From Alphaproteobacteria bacterium (GTDB taxonomy: Bacteria; Pseudomonadota; Alphaproteobacteria; Reyranellales; Reyranellaceae): a stretch of 64,000 nucleotides of DNA. The stretch spans positions 54,457-118,456 of the forward strand of contig JAFKFL010000025.1 in assembly GCA_017308235.1 (NCBI GenBank), written 5' to 3'. Below the pieces are notes generated by a model that saw nothing but the letters and a program-made list of their open reading frames with translations, made no database searches and was not told the DNA's origin. Positions 16,558 to 24,585 of this stretch are shown here, one piece after another (the stretch's first letter is position 1; the number at the start of each line of letters is the position of its first letter). The position numbers and the translations under genes were made by a program.

Positions 16558-17646
16558 ATGAGCGACAGCAAGAGCCAGAAGGGCACACAGCGCATCTATT
16601 CGCTGCCTGTCGAGGTCACCGACTGGAAGTTCGACGGCGCCACCGAGATCCACTTCAACTGGGAATATGACGACGGTTCGTCGGCGCTGCTGGAGCTCTA
16701 CGACAAGGGCAAGAAGCAGCAATGGGATGCGAGCACGCGGCTCGACTGGTCGCTCGAGCTCAATCCCGACAATCCGATGGAGCTGAAGGACGAGGCGATC
16801 TCGATCTACGACACGGATTACTGGCGCAAGATGACGGACAAGGAGAGATCCTGGCTGCGCCGCCATCTGCAGGCCAATTCGATCAGCCAGTTCATGCACG
16901 GCGAGCAGGGTGCGCTGATCGCCACATCCAAGATCGTCGCCACCGTGCCCGATATGAACGCCAAGTTCTATGCCGCCACGCAGGTGATGGACGAGGCGCG
17001 CCATGTCGAGGCCTACAAGCGCCTGCTGCACGAGAAGTTCCAGCTCGCCTATCCGATCAACAAGGCATTGCAGACGCTGCTCGAGCAGACGCTGACCGAC
17101 CGGCGCTGGGACATGACCTATCTCGGCATGCAGGTGCTGATCGAGGGCCTGGCGCTCGCAGCCTTCCAGTCGATCCGCGACAAGTCGGGCAATACGCTGG
17201 CCGGCGCCGTGAACGCCTATGTGATGCAGGACGAGGCGCGCCACGTTTCGTTCGGCCGCCTGGCCTTGCGCGACTATTATCCGCAGCTCTCCGATGCCGA
17301 GCGCGACGAGCGCGAGGAATTCGTGGTCGAGGCGCTCGTCTTCATGCGCGACCGCTTCAACCAGGCGGAAGTGTGGGAGCGGCTCGGGCTGCCGGCCAAG
17401 ATGCTCGACGACATCCACTACAACTCCAAGCAGATGAATTCCTTCCGCGGCCGGCTGTTCAGCCGCGTCGTGCCGACGGTGAAGGACATCGGCCTGTGGG
17501 GCGAGCGGGTGCAGAAGGCCTTCGCCGAGATGGGCGTGATGGACTACGCCAAGGTCGACGTCACCGAGCAGCTTGCCAACGACGGGCGGGTCGCCGACGA
17601 CTTCGACAAGAAGATGTTCGTCGATCGCGCGATCGCCGCCGAATAG
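16558..17646 (+). CDS. Ferritin-like diiron protein, paralog A
   Basis: A 362-residue helical protein with a complete carboxylate-bridged diiron pattern: Glu116 (HGEQGA), Glu146-x-x-His149 (MDEARHVE), Glu196 (LIEGLALAAF) and Glu226-x-x-His229 (QDEARHVSFG). This places it among ribonucleotide-reductase R2-like or AurF-like N-oxygenase families. Those activate O2 for hydroxylation, N-oxidation or desaturation. The ATG at 16558 has GAGG just upstream. A close paralog lies at 19794-20861. Between them on the other strand is a flavin/2Fe-2S reductase suited to supply electrons. The substrate is unknown. Confidence 0.75.
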   Translation: MSDSKSQKGTQRIYSLPVEVTDWKFDGATEIHFNWEYDDGSSALLELYDKGKKQQWDASTRLDWSLELNPDNPMELKDEAISIYDTDYWRKMTDKERSWLRRHLQANSISQFMHGEQGALIATSKIVATVPDMNAKFYAATQVMDEARHVEAYKRLLHEKFQLAYPINKALQTLLEQTLTDRRWDMTYLGMQVLIEGLALAAFQSIRDKSGNTLAGAVNAYVMQDEARHVSFGRLALRDYYPQLSDAERDEREEFVVEALVFMRDRFNQAEVWERLGLPAKMLDDIHYNSKQMNSFRGRLFSRVVPTVKDIGLWGERVQKAFAEMGVMDYAKVDVTEQLANDGRVADDFDKKMFVDRAIAAE

Positions 17647-17665
17647 GCGACCGTCCGCGGCGGCC

Positions 17666-18292
17666 TCAGCGCCGCCGCGCCAACAGCAGGAGCAGAAGTC
17701 CGAGCAGCGCCGCCGGCACCAGGAGCGGCCAGCGGACAAGCGCCACCAGCCAGGCGCCGGCCACGGCGCCGACCAGGTAGCCGGTCCAGGTGAAGGCGAG
17801 CAGCCATGGCTTGGCGATCGCAGACAGGGCCGGTTGCGCGCGATGGCCGGTGCACCGGTCAGCCAGGGCATCGGCGGTCCGCGCGAGCGAGCTTGTCACC
17901 ACCACGGTGCTGATCGCGACGCCCTCGAAGTGCGTGATCGCGGAGGCCTGTATGCCCATCGCCACCGCGAGGATCAGCACCTGCGGCTCGGGCGCAAGGG
18001 GCACGAAGCCAAGGCCCGCGATCACCAGCGCTTCGATCAAGAGGCCGAGCGTCGGCTGGCCGCTCAGCCGCAGCATCAGGCGCGACAGCACGGCGCCCAC
18101 GAAGAAGGCGAGAAGCGGCGCGAGGTGATGCCAGCTTCCCGGATAGTCGCGCTGGGCGACGGCGATCCCGGCCAGTACGGTATTGCCTGTCATGTTGGCG
18201 GCAAACACACCGCCCATGCTGAGGTAGCCCACGGCATCGGCGATGCCGGCAACGATGGCCAGCGTCACGGCCTCGAGGGTGGAACGCCGCAC
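17666..18292 (-). CDS. DUF1275 (YoaK-like) membrane protein
   Basis: A 208-residue protein with about six membrane spans. It opens with TLAIVAGIADAVGYLSMGGVFAANMTGN, the typical DUF1275 start (a membrane helix, then an Asp-Gly-Tyr segment and an N-M-T-G-N motif). A polar loop with AITHFEGVAISTVVVT is also characteristic. Family function is unknown. It converges with the diiron gene (19 bp between stops). It sits 3 bp after the lipoprotein gene upstream, so it is likely last in an operon with that gene and the reductase. Confidence 0.8.
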   Translation of the reverse strand: MRRSTLEAVTLAIVAGIADAVGYLSMGGVFAANMTGNTVLAGIAVAQRDYPGSWHHLAPLLAFFVGAVLSRLMLRLSGQPTLGLLIEALVIAGLGFVPLAPEPQVLILAVAMGIQASAITHFEGVAISTVVVTSSLARTADALADRCTGHRAQPALSAIAKPWLLAFTWTGYLVGAVAGAWLVALVRWPLLVPAALLGLLLLLLARRR

Positions 18293-18295
18293 GGC

Positions 18296-18604
18296 TCAGA
18301 GCCCGAAGCGTCGCCCCGTCGTGAAGGAAAGCAGCCGGCCGTTCTCGAAATCGAGCTGCGTTCGCGTCGATATCCGCTGGGCTGGCCCATCCCACTCGAC
18401 CGTCGCGAAGTCTCCGGAGGCGATCGAGGCCGCCGAGACCTGCCGGCCGTCACAGCCCATCACCTCGGCGGTCTCGGCATAAGTCATGCCGCGCCGCAGT
18501 TCGCTAAGTTTCTCGTCGTTCACGCCGCAACCCGACGCGCATCCTGAGGCCAGGGAAGCGACTGCGGCGGGAAGACAGATACGCGTGGTCGTGGATCGCC
18601 TCAT
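18296..18604 (-). CDS. Small lipoprotein with BamE/SmpA-like domain
   Basis: A 102-residue protein with an N-terminal hydrophobic leader and a lipobox-like ASGC (Cys22, with a second candidate at Cys26). The following LRRGMTYAETAEVMGCDG resembles the start of the SmpA/OmlA (BamE) fold, in which a short helix follows a ligand-like G-M-T turn. A four-strand tail ends in FTTGRRFGL. It is probably an outer-membrane or periplasmic lipoprotein. The gene lies between the DUF1275 gene (3 bp) and the reductase (13 bp), which suggests one operon. Confidence 0.6.
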   Translation of the reverse strand: MRRSTTTRICLPAAVASLASGCASGCGVNDEKLSELRRGMTYAETAEVMGCDGRQVSAASIASGDFATVEWDGPAQRISTRTQLDFENGRLLSFTTGRRFGL

Positions 18605-18617
18605 CGCCGCCTCCCGA

Positions 18618-19640
18618 TCACACGACGTCGTAGGTGATCTCGACCTCCGGGCCGAAGCAGTGGGCCTGGCAGGTCAGGATCCAGTTGTTGGCGAGATCGT
18701 CCGGTGTGTAGATGTCGTTCTTCGCCAGGACGATCTTGCCCTTGATGCGCTTGGCCGCGCAGGAGGCGCAGAAGCCCTCCTCGCAGGAGGAGAGCGGGTT
18801 GAGTCCGGCAGCACGCGCGGCTTCCAATACGGTCTGCCCCTTCGTGTAGGGGATCTTGTGAACCTTGTTCTCGAAGTGGAGCGTGATCTCGCTCGGGATC
18901 ACATCGCCTTCTTCCTGCGGCTCGACGGGCACGGAGTCATTGCCCGAAGCTTCGAACCGCTCGAGGCGCACACGATCGCGTGGCATCCCGGCGCCCAGCA
19001 GCGTGCTCTCGACCAGATTCATGAACGGTCCGGGGCCGCAGAGATAGGCGTCCGCTCCCTCGAAATCCTTCATCGCCTCGACGATCTCTTCCGGTTTGGT
19101 GAGGCCCTGTTCGATGTCGACATGATGGATGACATCCAGTCGCTCCGCATGGCTGCCCAGCAGCGCGACCAACTCGGCGGCGAAGATGATCGAGGGTCGG
19201 TCGCGATTGGCGTAGAACAGGCGGATACGGCGCGTACTCAACTTCAGTGCGCTCTTGATCAGCGACATCATGGGCGTGATGCCGCTGCCGCCGCCGAACA
19301 ACAGCAGCGGCGCATCGCTTGCGGACAGCACGAAGCGCCCGGCCGGAGGCAGCACGTCGATGAGGCCGCCTTCCTGCAGCGCATCGTTGAACCAGTTGGA
19401 GCCCCTGCCGCCGGTGACACGTTTCACCGTCACCTTGAGATGGCCCTCCGTCTCGGGCGCGCTCGACAGCGAATAGCAGCGGTTGAACGCGCCTTCGTCG
19501 TGCGGCACGCGGAAGGTCAGGAACTGGCCGGCGCGATACTTGAACTTGTCGGCGAGGTCGCCCGGCACCTCGAGGACGAAAGAACGCGCATCGGCGGTCT
19601 CCTGGACGATCTTGGCGATGCGCAATTGATGGTAAGCCAT
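18618..19640 (-). CDS. Flavodoxin-reductase-like oxidoreductase with C-terminal 2Fe-2S domain
   Basis: A 340-residue electron-transfer protein. It has an FAD-binding domain with RCYSLSS (54-60), an NAD(P)-binding domain with LLFGGGSGITPMMS and CGPGPFMN, and a C-terminal plant-type ferredoxin domain with Cys286, Cys291, Cys294 and Cys324. This domain order matches reductases of multicomponent oxygenases (PaaE, KshB and HmpX-like). The ATG at 19640 has AAGGCAG upstream; a GTG at 19658 is less likely. It diverges from paralog B across about 150 bp and lies between the two diiron genes, making it the obvious electron donor for them. Confidence 0.88.
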   Translation of the reverse strand: MAYHQLRIAKIVQETADARSFVLEVPGDLADKFKYRAGQFLTFRVPHDEGAFNRCYSLSSAPETEGHLKVTVKRVTGGRGSNWFNDALQEGGLIDVLPPAGRFVLSASDAPLLLFGGGSGITPMMSLIKSALKLSTRRIRLFYANRDRPSIIFAAELVALLGSHAERLDVIHHVDIEQGLTKPEEIVEAMKDFEGADAYLCGPGPFMNLVESTLLGAGMPRDRVRLERFEASGNDSVPVEPQEEGDVIPSEITLHFENKVHKIPYTKGQTVLEAARAAGLNPLSSCEEGFCASCAAKRIKGKIVLAKNDIYTPDDLANNWILTCQAHCFGPEVEITYDVV

Positions 19641-19793
19641 TGATAAGTCTGCCTTCACTCCAGGTGCGATTTTACCCGGCGACTCTCACAACAGAGTGTG
19701 CTATTTTCGCCGCGAAAAGTGAACAGAGCGTCATTTTAAGACGTTCCGCGTTTTGGGGATGGGACAAGGTTCAAGCTCAGGAGGCAAGGGCCT

Positions 19794-20861
19794 ATGACGA
19801 CCAAAAAGATCTATCAGCTTCCGGTCGAGATTACCGAGTGGAAGTTCGACGGTGCGACCGAAATTCACTTCAATTGGGAATACGACGACGGCTCCGCCGA
19901 TCTGCTGAATCTCTACGAAAAGGGCAAGCAGCAGCAGTGGGACACCAGCACCCGCCTCGACTGGTCGCAGGATCTGTTTGAAGAAAATCCGATGGGCATG
20001 GTCGATGAGTCGATCCCCATCTACGGCTCTCCAGTGTGGGCCAAGATGACGGAGAAGGAGCGGAACTGGCTGCGCTTCAATCTGCAGTGCCATTCGATCT
20101 GCCAGTTCATGCATGGTGAGCAGGGCGCCCTGATCGCCACCGCCAAGATCGTCAACACCGTGCCCGACATGAACGCCAAGTTCTATGCCGCCACGCAGGT
20201 GATGGACGAGGCGCGCCATGTCGAGACCTACAAGCGGCTGATCCACGAGAAGTTCAAGTCCGCCTACCCGATTACACCGTCGCTCAAGACCCTGCTGGAG
20301 CAGACCCTGTCCGATCGGCGCTGGGACATGACCTATCTCGGCATGCAGGTGTTGATCGAAGGCTTGGCGCTTGCCGCCTTCCAGCGCATCCGCGATCAGG
20401 CCAAGAACAACCTTGCCGCCGCCGTGAATGCCTACGTCATGCAGGACGAGGCACGCCACGTCACCTTCGGGCGGATGGCCTTGCGCGAATACTATCCGCA
20501 GCTCTCCGATCACGAGCGCAACGAACGCGAGGAGTTCACGGTCGAGGCGCTCTACTTCATGCGCGATCGTTTCGACCAGGGTGAAGTCTGGATGCGCTCG
20601 GGACTGCCGGTCGAGGAATTGAAGGCGTTCGCCAAGGAATCGGGCGCCACGCAGCAGTTCCGCTCGCGGCTCTTCACCCGCATCGTGCCGATCCTGAAGG
20701 AGATCGGCCTGTTCGGACCGAAGGTTCAAAAGGCGCTGGGCGACATGGGCGTGATGGAATACGCCAAGATCGATGTCGACAAGCTGATCGGCAACGACAT
20801 GAAGGTCGCCGAGGACTTCGACGCCAAGAAGTTCGTCAAAGACGCGATCGCAGCGGAGTAG
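19794..20861 (+). CDS. Ferritin-like diiron protein, paralog B
   Basis: A 355-residue protein closely similar to paralog A along the whole length. It keeps every metal-ligand position: Glu109, Glu139-x-x-His142, Glu189 and Glu219-x-x-His222. N-terminal YQLPVEITEWKFDGATEIHFNW is shared almost word for word. The largest differences are around residues 58-100 and 250-290. The ATG at 19794 has an excellent AGGAGGCAAGGG site, suggesting strong expression. The upstream region is shared with the divergent reductase. Two paralogs could act as separate oxygenases sharing one reductase, or as a heteromeric pair. Confidence 0.75.
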   Translation: MTTKKIYQLPVEITEWKFDGATEIHFNWEYDDGSADLLNLYEKGKQQQWDTSTRLDWSQDLFEENPMGMVDESIPIYGSPVWAKMTEKERNWLRFNLQCHSICQFMHGEQGALIATAKIVNTVPDMNAKFYAATQVMDEARHVETYKRLIHEKFKSAYPITPSLKTLLEQTLSDRRWDMTYLGMQVLIEGLALAAFQRIRDQAKNNLAAAVNAYVMQDEARHVTFGRMALREYYPQLSDHERNEREEFTVEALYFMRDRFDQGEVWMRSGLPVEELKAFAKESGATQQFRSRLFTRIVPILKEIGLFGPKVQKALGDMGVMEYAKIDVDKLIGNDMKVAEDFDAKKFVKDAIAAE

Positions 20862-20869
20862 CGGAAACC

Positions 20870-20951
20870 AAAGATCCCTCGGCTTCGCCTCGGGATGACA
20901 CGGTGTTGATCCAAAAGATCGTGTCATCCCGAGCGTCAGCGAGGGATCTTT
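20870..20951. repeat. Palindromic intergenic element, family 1
   Basis: An inverted repeat whose arms carry AAAGATCCCTCG...CTCGGGATGACACG and the matching complement about 17 bp later. Versions occur at 31682-31774 and 37565-37660. It fills the gap between the diiron gene and a convergent periplasmic-protein gene and could act as a bidirectional terminator or mRNA stabiliser. Confidence 0.7.
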
Positions 20952-20975
20952 ATTCTGGCAACGGAAACGCAGCAG

Positions 20976-21629
20976 CTATTTACAGCTCTCGATACGTGGC
21001 GGCGCGTCGATGACCGTTGCCACCCGGGAGATGTCGAGGCATCTCCGTCCGATCCAACCCTTCTGCTGCACGAACAAGGCACGGCGAGAGAAGGTCGCGG
21101 CCTGCTCGGCTTGTGTCGCGCGCGTTCGCGCGAGCATCCAGTAGAGCGCATAGAGATTACCCGTGGCGAAGTCGGCGGCGGCGACGTCGAGGTCCTTGTT
21201 CCACAAAGCTGCGTTCTTGGCGGCTGCCCCGGTGGGATCTTCAAGCCCTGCCAGCCAGGCATGGGCATTGCTCGCCAGCGCATAGGAACTGCCTTGCTGG
21301 GTGCGCAGCGCCTTCATGTCGCGAGCGACAGCGAGGTAAGGCTTGCCTTCGATCGTGTCGCCGGCACAACCGGACTCGCGGCAGAGCAGGGTGAAGGTCA
21401 GATACTCGGCGAGAATGATCTCGACATTGCCGTTGTTGTGTCGGCGCCAGGCGCGGGCGAGCCGCCATCCTTCGGTCAGCTCGGGGCCCCAGGCCTTCTG
21501 CGCCTGCGGTGTGTCGCGCTCGAAGTCGCCGATCACGGCCTGCGCCGCTGCCTGCCACTCCGCCGGAATCTGCGCATGCGCGACTGGCGCGATCAGGAGC
21601 AGGAGGAGCGCCAGGACGAGGCTGGTCAT
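20976..21629 (-). CDS. Putative periplasmic protein, function unknown
   Basis: A 217-residue protein with a clear Sec signal peptide: a hydrophobic run after MTSLV ending in VAHAQ, so cleavage is likely after AHA. The mature part has several Trp and Ala residues and two Cys pairs (LLCRESGCAG, and RRCLD with a terminal ESCK), consistent with disulfides. The start is ATG 21629; the in-frame extension upstream to 21815 is the shadow of the neighbouring gene. I recognise no domain. It lies six bp downstream of the transglutaminase-like gene and is likely co-transcribed with it. Confidence 0.6.
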   Translation of the reverse strand: MTSLVLALLLLLIAPVAHAQIPAEWQAAAQAVIGDFERDTPQAQKAWGPELTEGWRLARAWRRHNNGNVEIILAEYLTFTLLCRESGCAGDTIEGKPYLAVARDMKALRTQQGSSYALASNAHAWLAGLEDPTGAAAKNAALWNKDLDVAAADFATGNLYALYWMLARTRATQAEQAATFSRRALFVQQKGWIGRRCLDISRVATVIDAPPRIESCK

Positions 21630-21634
21630 AGGCG

Positions 21635-22294
21635 TCAATATTGCCGCGCCGTCTTGCGGTCGCGGCTTTCGTATTGCACGAGATTGTCGGCGCGCAGCTC
21701 GATGGCGTCGCGGGGCCGCAGGCGGCGCGCCTGGGCCGGCGTGATCAGGCGATGGTGCCGCGCATCGTCGATGGCGGCGCCGACCTCCCAGCAATCCTCG
21801 TCGTTGGTCACCCACAAGGCGGTCGCGAAGCGCCGCAGATCGACCGGCACCGAATAGGCGCGCAAGGTCTTGCGTTCATCGTTGGTGTATTCGTGGAGAT
21901 AGGACATGGCGAGCTCACGCGGGCTGCGATAAACGGGATCGCGCCAACGCAGCCACACGTGGTTGCTTTTGGAGATGGCGCCCCAGCAGCCGTCGCGCTG
22001 GAACAGGGTGACGACGTGATCCGAATCGCGCTCCGCCGTCAGGTCCATGACCAGGGGCGGCTCGCCCTGGAGCCAGAGTGCACAGGCGGCGGTGAAGGCC
22101 GCTTCGATACAGTGCGCCTCGCGATGATGCAGCACGCCCCTGACCGAGCGCAGCGTGTCGCCGCCTCGCTCGAAGTTGGCCTTGAGGCCGAACAGGAATT
22201 CCTGGATGTGGCCCGGCGTCTTGAGCGCCCGCAAGATCCGGCCTTCTTCGACGGTCAGTCCGAGCTGCGCAGGGGTAGGCTTCTTGAGGCGCAT
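21635..22294 (-). CDS. Transglutaminase-like (papain fold) protein, tentative
   Basis: A 219-residue soluble protein. A Cys in REAHCIEAAF at the start of a helix, a His in DSDHVVTLF on a following strand, and an Asp in RWRDPVY give the Cys-His-Asp order of the transglutaminase-like superfamily, with spacing that fits. Overall similarity to a named family is not evident to me. The start used is ATG 22294; a GTG ten codons upstream is possible. It is adjacent to the signal-peptide protein 20976-21629. The enzyme class is an inference. Confidence 0.5.
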   Translation of the reverse strand: MRLKKPTPAQLGLTVEEGRILRALKTPGHIQEFLFGLKANFERGGDTLRSVRGVLHHREAHCIEAAFTAACALWLQGEPPLVMDLTAERDSDHVVTLFQRDGCWGAISKSNHVWLRWRDPVYRSPRELAMSYLHEYTNDERKTLRAYSVPVDLRRFATALWVTNDEDCWEVGAAIDDARHHRLITPAQARRLRPRDAIELRADNLVQYESRDRKTARQY

Positions 22295-22353
22295 CGCAGG
22301 CAGTGTGCCGCGTGACGGCCGCACTTGTCATCCGGCGGAATTCGGGAAGCGGT

Positions 22354-22429
22354 TGGTGGAGCTGAGGGGGATCGAACCCCTGACCTCCTCATTGCGAACG
22401 AGGCGCTCTCCCAGCTGAGCTACAGCCCC
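22354..22429 (-). tRNA. tRNA-Ala(CGC)
   Basis: The minus strand folds into a normal 76-nt cloverleaf. The acceptor stem GGGGCTG/CAGCTCC has the G3-U70 pair that marks alanine tRNAs. D-arm GCTC...GAGC, anticodon loop TTCGCAA with anticodon CGC (reads GCG), T-arm AGGGG-TTCGATC-CCCCT, and an encoded CCA end are all present. CGC is the wobble-free isoacceptor used for a common codon in this GC-rich genome. Confidence 0.95.
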
Positions 22430-22527
22430 CCGTTCCCGAAGACCGGGCGGATAATGCCTATGGGGGCCCCTGTCAAGCAAACGACCCTGTGGTAGCGTCC
22501 CGCCGGTTTCAATTGGAGTATCACACT

Positions 22528-22920
22528 GTGGCAACCGAGAAGAAAACGATCCGGAGCGATGCCGCTCCCAAGGCCCTTGGGTCCTATGCTCAGGCTATCG
22601 TGGCAAACGGCATGGTCTATTGCGCAGGCCAGCTCCCGATCGATCCGGCGACAGGAAACTTCGTGCCGGGCGGAATCACCGAGCACACCGAGCAGGTGCT
22701 CAAGAACCTGCGTGCGGTACTGAAGGCGGCCGGCAGCGATCTCGACCGCGCCGTCAAGACGCTCGTCTTCATCAAGAACATGAGCGATTTCGCCGCCATG
22801 AACGAGGTCTACGCTCGACCGGAATATTTTGGCCCCAATCCTCCGGCACGTTCTACCATCGAAGTGGCGCGGCTGCCGCGCGACTCACTAATCGAGATCG
22901 AATTGGTGGCGATTGCCTGA
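22528..22920 (+). CDS. ridA: RidA family enamine/imine deaminase
   Basis: A 130-residue protein from GTG 22528, preceded by TTGGAG. Family marks are KALGSYAQA near the N-terminus, VYCAGQLPIDP, FIKNMSDFAAMNEVY, and the C-terminal PPARSTIEVARLPRD, in which the Arg is the substrate-carboxylate-binding residue. RidA proteins hydrolyse reactive 2-aminoacrylate-type enamines. Length is standard. Its stop overlaps the TTG start of the following small membrane gene, suggesting coupling. Confidence 0.9.
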   Translation: MATEKKTIRSDAAPKALGSYAQAIVANGMVYCAGQLPIDPATGNFVPGGITEHTEQVLKNLRAVLKAAGSDLDRAVKTLVFIKNMSDFAAMNEVYARPEYFGPNPPARSTIEVARLPRDSLIEIELVAIA

Positions 22921-23161
22921 TCCGTTCTATCACCTGCTGGCATGGGTTCTGGGCTTCGGCTCGTTCTTCCTGCTGGTCCTGCTGATCGGCCATGTGCTGG
23001 TGGCGTTGGTCGTGATCATCCCGACATGGCGCATTTGCGTGCGTGCGGGGTTCGCCGGCGCATGGTCGCTCCTGCATCTGATCCCGGTGATCGGCTCGTT
23101 CGTCGTCATGGCGATCCTGGCCTTCGGTGACTGGCCGAACGGCGAAGCGACGTCTGATTGA
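22913..23161 (+). CDS. Small membrane protein coupled to ridA
   Basis: An 82-residue protein with two membrane spans and a short loop. The start is a TTG at 22913, inside the end of ridA; no in-frame ATG occurs until late in the chain. Its motif PTWRICVRAGFAGAWSLLHLIPVIGSFVVMAILAFGDWP recurs in similar form (AGLPGW...TGVGTIVPLILLWIFAFMRWP) at the N-terminus of the next gene, 23183-23872. The two probably share a fold and a membrane role. Function unknown. Confidence 0.55.
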   Translation: MPDPFYHLLAWVLGFGSFFLLVLLIGHVLVALVVIIPTWRICVRAGFAGAWSLLHLIPVIGSFVVMAILAFGDWPNGEATSD

Positions 23162-23182
23162 TGGACGCGGGATCGAATTGAT

Positions 23183-23872
23183 ATGGGCACCGAGTTCGTG
23201 GCTCTCCTGGGTCTCGCCGGTCTCTCCAGCGCCTTTGCCTTCGTGGCGCTGGTGCTGGCGGCCTGGATGGCGTGGCGCATCGTCGAGAAGGCGGGGCTGC
23301 CGGGCTGGACCGGTCTCGGTGCGGTTCTCCTGACACTCACGGGGGTGGGCACGATCGTGCCGTTGATCCTGCTCTGGATCTTCGCCTTCATGCGTTGGCC
23401 GCGCGATGCGGCCTTCGCCTCGCCCGCGAGGGCGCCGGCCGCGCCCGGTCCTGCAACGGGCGGCCCAATGGCAGGCAGCTCGGGAGCAGGCGGCAGTACC
23501 GCACCGGCTGCTCCGTCAGCCTTGCCGCCGCCGCCAAAGGCGCTGGCCGACGGCCGGGGCTGGACGCTGACGGGCAAGCTTGGCGATGGCCAGGCGGTGT
23601 CGCTGTCCTTCGATGCCTCCGCATCGGCCTGGATGCTGACGGGGGCGGCGGCGGCCCAGCCGACCGATCTTTCCCTGCCCGACCCTTCGGTGGGCCAGCC
23701 GCACGCCCGGCTGATGGTCGCGGGTGCCCGGCTCGGTCTTGCCGATCTTGGCACGGCTGGCGGGACTTTCATCGATGGCGCCCGGCTCCTGCCGGAGCAT
23801 GGACCGCGCGATATCACGGCCGTGCGTACGATTCGCCTCGGGGGCGTCGAACTGACGCTTTCGCGGGTCTGA
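23183..23872 (+). CDS. Membrane-anchored FHA-like protein, phosphopeptide-binding residues missing
   Basis: A 229-residue protein. The N-terminal 75 residues carry two to three hydrophobic segments related to the preceding 82-residue protein. A Pro/Ala/Gly-rich linker spans about 75-120. The C-terminal 100 residues look like an FHA beta-sandwich (LPDPSVGQPHARL...LADLGTAGGTFIDGARL). In canonical FHA domains the recognition loops contain a GR, an S-x-x-H and an S-x-N-G-T motif. Here the GR is absent, the Ser is Gly and the Asn is Gly, so phosphothreonine binding is doubtful. The gene follows the small membrane gene by 21 bp. Confidence 0.6.
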   Translation: MGTEFVALLGLAGLSSAFAFVALVLAAWMAWRIVEKAGLPGWTGLGAVLLTLTGVGTIVPLILLWIFAFMRWPRDAAFASPARAPAAPGPATGGPMAGSSGAGGSTAPAAPSALPPPPKALADGRGWTLTGKLGDGQAVSLSFDASASAWMLTGAAAAQPTDLSLPDPSVGQPHARLMVAGARLGLADLGTAGGTFIDGARLLPEHGPRDITAVRTIRLGGVELTLSRV

Positions 23873-23986
23873 ACTGGTCCGAACTGGCCGGAAATGGGCC
23901 GGCGGAAATAGGCTTGTGATCGACAATCCCCGCCGAGTAGGGTGCGCGCGGCCGGCGGCGTGCCGGCAGTCTAGAGCGGAGCGCCG

Positions 23987-24280
23987 ATGATCTCGCCTGC
24001 GGGTTTGGTCGATGGTCTGATCGAATTCTATACCTGGGTCGTGATCGCGGCTGCGATTGCGAGCTGGTTGGTCGCCTTCGGCGTTGTGAACGTTCGCAAC
24101 CAGTTCGTTCGGATGATAGTCGACTTCCTCTACCGGATCACCGAGCCCGCGTTGCGGCCGATCCGTCGCGTTCTGCCCAACCTCGGTGGCGTCGATATTT
24201 CGCCCGTTGTCCTGATCCTGGGATTGGGCCTCGTGCGCTGGTTTCTCGCGAGCTACGTCTTCGTTGGTCCGCTTCGCTGA
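23987..24280 (+). CDS. YggT family membrane protein
   Basis: A 97-residue protein with two long membrane helices separated by NVRNQFVRMIVDFLYRITEPALRPIRRVLPNLGGVDISPVV, a typical YggT loop. These proteins are linked to osmotic stress and to cell division or membrane organisation, with no defined biochemistry. The start is ATG 23987 with GGAG seven bases upstream. The downstream gene is DUF167, the usual neighbour of yggT. Confidence 0.88.
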   Translation: MISPAGLVDGLIEFYTWVVIAAAIASWLVAFGVVNVRNQFVRMIVDFLYRITEPALRPIRRVLPNLGGVDISPVVLILGLGLVRWFLASYVFVGPLR

Positions 24281-24327
24281 GCGACCTGCCGTTCCTGCGC
24301 CCCAGCCGTTCGGGTGCCACCGTTGAA

Positions 24328-24585
24328 TTGCGCGTTCAACCGCGGGCGCGGCGGACGGCCCTCGAGATTACCGGTGCGGCGCTCAAGGCCGCTGTGACCT
24401 CGCCGCCCGAAGACGGCAAGGCGAATAGCGCGGTGATTGCACTACTGGCCGAGAGCTGGCGGTTGCCGAAATCGTCCTTCGCCGTCGTCAAAGGCGCGAC
24501 GTCGCGCGACAAGACGGTGAGCGTGTCGGGTGACCCGCAGATGCTGGTTGGTCGCATAGAAGAGTGGGTGAGGCAGCATGGCTGA
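24328..24585 (+). CDS. DUF167 (YggU) family protein; start uncertain
   Basis: An 85-residue protein from TTG 24328, with PRARRTALEITGAALKAAVTSPPEDGKANSAVIALLAE, the conserved DUF167 core, and a C-terminal GRIEEWV helix. Related proteins usually have a short N-terminal element like PFLRPSxxG before this core. The in-frame sequence upstream of 24328 encodes exactly such an element (LPFLRPSRSG, 24286-24315) with no ATG, GTG or TTG in frame. The real start may be an unusual codon, such as a CTG at 24277 overlapping the yggT stop. The end overlaps folD by 8 bp. Confidence 0.82.
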   Translation: MRVQPRARRTALEITGAALKAAVTSPPEDGKANSAVIALLAESWRLPKSSFAVVKGATSRDKTVSVSGDPQMLVGRIEEWVRQHG

